Shown piece after piece: positions 5,120 to 7,411 of a DNA stretch of 7,411 nt. Below the pieces are notes generated by a model. That model did not search any database. It saw only the letters and a program-made list of their open reading frames with translations, and was not told the origin of the DNA. Position 1 is the first letter of the stretch, and every line of letters begins with the position of its first letter. Source of the DNA: Promethearchaeota archaeon (GTDB lineage Archaea; Asgardarchaeota; Lokiarchaeia; Sigynarchaeales; SOKP01). The position numbers and the translations under genes were made by a program. The stretch lies in NCBI GenBank assembly GCA_019894655.1, contig JAGXNZ010000409.1, positions 1 through 7,411 of the forward strand. The letters run 5' to 3'.

Positions 5120-6427
5120 ATGAAAAGGTTCACTTGTTCAGGTTGTTCGTTATTATGTGATGACATAATTGTTAAAAGCGATGGTTTGTTTGTAAGTGAG
5201 GTTATTGGTGCTTGTTTGAAGGGGAAAGAAAGGCTTGATCAAGTAAGCGCTCGAAATAGAATTACAAACCCATTGATCAGAAAAAACGGCGAATTAAAAG
5301 AAGTTCCATGGGATGAAGCACTCGGGAAAGCGATTGAAATCATTAAAAAATCGTCTCTTCCATTGTTATATGGATTTTCAAATGTAACATGTGAAGCTCA
5401 GGAAGCAGGAATTAAGCTAGCAAGAAAAATTAATGGTTTCATAGACTCTAATGCTTCAATATGTCAAGGGAAGTTCTTATATAAAGCAAAAAATCTAGGG
5501 ATAAATCTTACGACCATTACAGAGATTATTAACAAGGGAGATTTAATTATTTTGTGGGGCGCTAACCCTACAGAGACCATTCCTCGCTTATTAAATAAGG
5601 TTCTCTTTTCCCGAGGCAAATTTCGGATGACGGGTAGAGAAATTAAAACATTAGTAATAATCGATCCTGTTAAGACTGCATCTTTCAATGTAATGGGTGT
5701 TAGAGACCTAGCATTGATGATTGAACCAAATAAAGACATTGACTTAATTCGGATGTTAAAAGAAGAATGCTGTTCCGTAAATAGTATTCCATCTGAAGGG
5801 GTCGCTGGAATAGATAAGGATGATCTTAAACGATTATTACTCCATCTTACCGGCGCAGAAAATGGTGTAATAATATTAGGTCAAGGAATTATACAACCTC
5901 ATCCCGAATATGATCTAGTCAAAGAATTACTGGAATTACTGCAAATGATAAATAAAAGGCAGGAAAAGGGCCGAATATCGTTACTATTAATGGGGGGTCA
6001 TTTTAACATGGCGGGATTCCATCATGTAGCGCTCTCGTCCTTCGGAGAGCCTGGTAAATTAGAATTTAAGCGAAACCAATTGGTAAAAACAGAGGAAACA
6101 TTAGTTTCAAAAATTGAAAAAGAAGATTTCGATAGTTCTATAATAGTTGGGACTGACCCTATTTCTCATTTACCTCATTCATTAAGCTCTAAATTGGCGA
6201 AAAAACCACTTATCCTTATAGATAACCACAGTACAGCTACTTCACATATAGCAGAGGTAGTACTACCAACAGCAATAACGGGAATTGAAAGCGGTGGATT
6301 AGTCTATCGCCTAGATCAAGTACCCATTGAATTAAATAAAATAGTAAATCCACCTAATAACCTTCCTTCAGATGAGGAATTACTTAATCAATTGATTGGA
6401 TTAATAAATCAAGGGGGGTCGGAATAA
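5120..6427 (+). CDS. fwdB: Formylmethanofuran dehydrogenase subunit B (FwdB/FmdB-like), altered active site
   Basis: FwdB is the Mo/W bis-pyranopterin and [4Fe-4S] subunit that, in methanogens, reduces CO2 to formate with ferredoxin electrons. This 435-residue copy has the normal family length. Its N-terminal cluster site is CSGCSLLCDD (C6, C9, C13) plus C32. The segment NASICQG (112-117) supplies the metal-ligand Cys at C115, as a normal TGT codon rather than selenocysteine. Other family landmarks are WGANP (146-150), GGHFNMAGF (292-300), TDPISHLP (345-352) and the C-terminal HIAEVVLPTAITGIE stretch (376-390). Oddly, Q116 stands where the family has a catalytic His, G292 replaces the Arg of the R-G-x-x-N motif, and DPRxT is DPVKT (182-186). 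GAGG (5108-5111) precedes the ATG by eight bases. fwdD follows after one base. Family membership is firm; catalytic activity is in doubt. Confidence 0.93.
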   Translation: MKRFTCSGCSLLCDDIIVKSDGLFVSEVIGACLKGKERLDQVSARNRITNPLIRKNGELKEVPWDEALGKAIEIIKKSSLPLLYGFSNVTCEAQEAGIKLARKINGFIDSNASICQGKFLYKAKNLGINLTTITEIINKGDLIILWGANPTETIPRLLNKVLFSRGKFRMTGREIKTLVIIDPVKTASFNVMGVRDLALMIEPNKDIDLIRMLKEECCSVNSIPSEGVAGIDKDDLKRLLLHLTGAENGVIILGQGIIQPHPEYDLVKELLELLQMINKRQEKGRISLLLMGGHFNMAGFHHVALSSFGEPGKLEFKRNQLVKTEETLVSKIEKEDFDSSIIVGTDPISHLPHSLSSKLAKKPLILIDNHSTATSHIAEVVLPTAITGIESGGLVYRLDQVPIELNKIVNPPNNLPSDEELLNQLIGLINQGGSE

Positions 6428-6428
6428 C

Positions 6429-6806
6429 ATGGAATTTATATTAAACTCGATGAGAAAAATCGATAACGACCAAGTAAAAGAACACGCTTTTGGGACAGAA
6501 GATTCTTTAGAAGAGAATTTAGCTATTTGCTTCATTAATCCGAAAGATTTTGAAAAATTAAATTTAGTTTCAAGTCTTCATTTAAAAATATCGAATAAGG
6601 AAAAGTATGTTATAGTTAAAGTTGACACAGATGATAACATTCCAGAAGGAATGGTTGTAATGCCTGTTTCTATATGGTCAAATCAGTTATCAGTAATCCA
6701 AAATAATGAAATTCTCTATAAAAACATCGTTGTTGACATGGAAGCTACACGTGAACCAATTATGAATTTTCAAGAAATTATAAAAAAACTCTTGGTGAAT
6801 GATTAA
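6429..6806 (+). CDS. fwdD: Formylmethanofuran dehydrogenase subunit D (FwdD/FmdD-like)
   Basis: FwdD is the small molybdopterin-dinucleotide-binding subunit that completes the FwdB cofactor site; in related enzymes this domain is fused to the catalytic chain. The 125-residue length is normal. The first strand MEFILNSMRKID matches the family opening. The stretch DNIPEGMVVMPVSIWSNQL (69-87) corresponds to the conserved Gly-Pro-Trp-Ala-Asn region of other FwdD proteins, keeping the Trp and Asn but with Ser-Ile in place of Gly-Pro. The ATG lies one base after the fwdB stop and the stop lies one base before the fwdA ATG, which implies translational coupling. A Gly-rich Shine-Dalgarno-like run (6412-6418) sits inside the end of fwdB. 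Confidence 0.87.
   Translation: MEFILNSMRKIDNDQVKEHAFGTEDSLEENLAICFINPKDFEKLNLVSSLHLKISNKEKYVIVKVDTDDNIPEGMVVMPVSIWSNQLSVIQNNEILYKNIVVDMEATREPIMNFQEIIKKLLVND
6794..6798 (+). promoter_or_regulatory. Ribosome binding site for fwdA inside fwdD
   Basis: GGTGA within the last codons of fwdD lies nine bases before the ATG at 6808. It fixes the fwdA start and shows that the two genes are read from one message. Confidence 0.6.
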
Positions 6807-6807
6807 G

Positions 6808-7411
6808 ATGTCAAAACTAATTGTTAAAAACGGTTTTGTTTTTGACCCCTTTAATAACATTGAAGGCGAAAAAAAGGACATTTTAATTGATGCTGGCAAA
6901 ATCGTAGATAAATTCTCAAGCAGTAACGAGATTAAGGAAATAGACGCAAAAGGAAAAACAGTTATTCCAGCAGCAGTAGAAATTCATGCTCATATAGCAT
7001 CTCAACAACTTAATTGGGTTCGATTATTAGGCTCTGATAATAAAGATTTTCATAATCTATGGAATGGTTTGACTTTAAATACTATTGCAAAAAATTACAT
7101 TTCAAACGGATATACTTTTATCCTTGAAGCAAATGTGTTTCCATCGCTAACCAAACAGACGATTTTTGACTTACAACGATTACCCGTCTTAGATAAAGCT
7201 TTTCTATTAAATACCAGCAATTTATGGTCTTTAGAGCTTGAATATCAAAAAGAATTGGTTGAAGAAGGTTCTGTTTTTTTATCCGATCTCTTAGAGAAAG
7301 TGAAAGGTTTTGGTTTTAAAGCCTACAATCCTTTCGAAGCAGAATATTGGAATTGGAAAGTAGTTAGAAAAAACCTAACAGAAAAAGGGAGGTTATTCAA
7401 CTTTACTCCTA
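6808..7411 (+). CDS. fwdA: Formylmethanofuran dehydrogenase subunit A (FwdA-like), divergent, 3' truncated by window edge
   Basis: FwdA is the amidohydrolase-type subunit in which a binuclear zinc site condenses formate with methanofuran; formate reaches it through an internal tunnel from FwdB. The first 201 residues are visible and the gene runs off the window. The opening LIVKNGFVFDPFNNIEGEKK and the IDAKGKTVIP strand are typical. H60 and H62 (EIHAHIA) supply the expected His pair. Lys171 in GFGFKAYNP matches the carboxylated Lys of FwdA (Lys178 in the Methanothermobacter enzyme). GYTFILEANVFP and LPVLDKAFLL also align with the family. Differences are clear: the usual GGVDxHSH is AAVEIHAH, the Gly after the Lys motif's NP is missing, and the segment between HxH and GYT looks about ten residues shorter. 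The identification is firm but the sequence is divergent. Confidence 0.9.
   Translation, partial: MSKLIVKNGFVFDPFNNIEGEKKDILIDAGKIVDKFSSSNEIKEIDAKGKTVIPAAVEIHAHIASQQLNWVRLLGSDNKDFHNLWNGLTLNTIAKNYISNGYTFILEANVFPSLTKQTIFDLQRLPVLDKAFLLNTSNLWSLELEYQKELVEEGSVFLSDLLEKVKGFGFKAYNPFEAEYWNWKVVRKNLTEKGRLFNFTP

Noticed and set aside
5462..5464. Possible selenocysteine at the FwdB metal-ligand position
   Set aside because: The codon is TGT, an ordinary cysteine.
5464..5739. 91-codon minus-strand frame inside fwdB
   Set aside because: It lies wholly within a well-supported gene and shows no recognisable domain.
1..7411. tRNA, rRNA, CRISPR array, insertion sequence or C/D-box RNA
   Set aside because: None was seen. 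There are no regular spaced repeats, no transposase, no cloverleaf-like stretch, and no paired C and D boxes in the gaps.

Overview
The window is AT-rich archaeal DNA, most likely from an Asgard (Lokiarchaeia-like) archaeon. Four things point that way. Genes carry GGTGA/GTGA-type ribosome binding sites that fit the archaeal 16S 3' end. TATA-like boxes lie about 44-54 bases before most starts. A tetrahydromethanopterin-type C1 gene set (formylmethanofuran dehydrogenase, Fwd) is present. A small longin/roadblock-like protein of the kind abundant in Asgard genomes is encoded on the minus strand. The lineage is an inference from protein character; no rRNA or tRNA gene was seen.

Layout. The left edge holds the first 17 codons of a minus-strand gene (1-51). 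Next come a DUF89/ARMT1-like metal-dependent phosphatase (208-1092, +) and, converging on it, the longin-like protein (1124-1549, -), whose reading frame continues upstream without an ATG. After a promoter-bearing gap lie a NifX/orange-protein-family gene (1906-2295, +) and a convergent Mrp/NBP35 Fe-S carrier ATPase (2314-3186, -). A 385-base gap with several promoter-like sites follows, then two tandem paralogous NifX-family genes (3572-3958 and 4176-4520, +). The right third is a same-strand cluster: a 4Fe-4S electron-transfer protein (4617-5084), fwdB (5120-6427), fwdD (6429-6806) and the first 201 codons of fwdA (6808-7411, cut by the window edge).

How it may fit together. Fwd is a Mo/W bis-pyranopterin, Fe-S-rich enzyme at the entry of the archaeal Wood-Ljungdahl methyl branch. 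NifX-family proteins and Mrp ATPases handle metal-sulfur clusters, so the left part may supply or tune metal centres for the right part; this is guilt by association. The main surprise is that FwdB keeps its cofactor-ligand Cys and N-terminal cluster cysteines, but has Gln where the catalytic His after that Cys is expected, and Gly where the catalytic Arg of the R-G-x-x-N motif is expected. FwdA is also divergent around its metal-binding N-terminus. The cluster may therefore encode a non-canonical Fwd-like enzyme rather than an ordinary CO2-reducing formylmethanofuran dehydrogenase.
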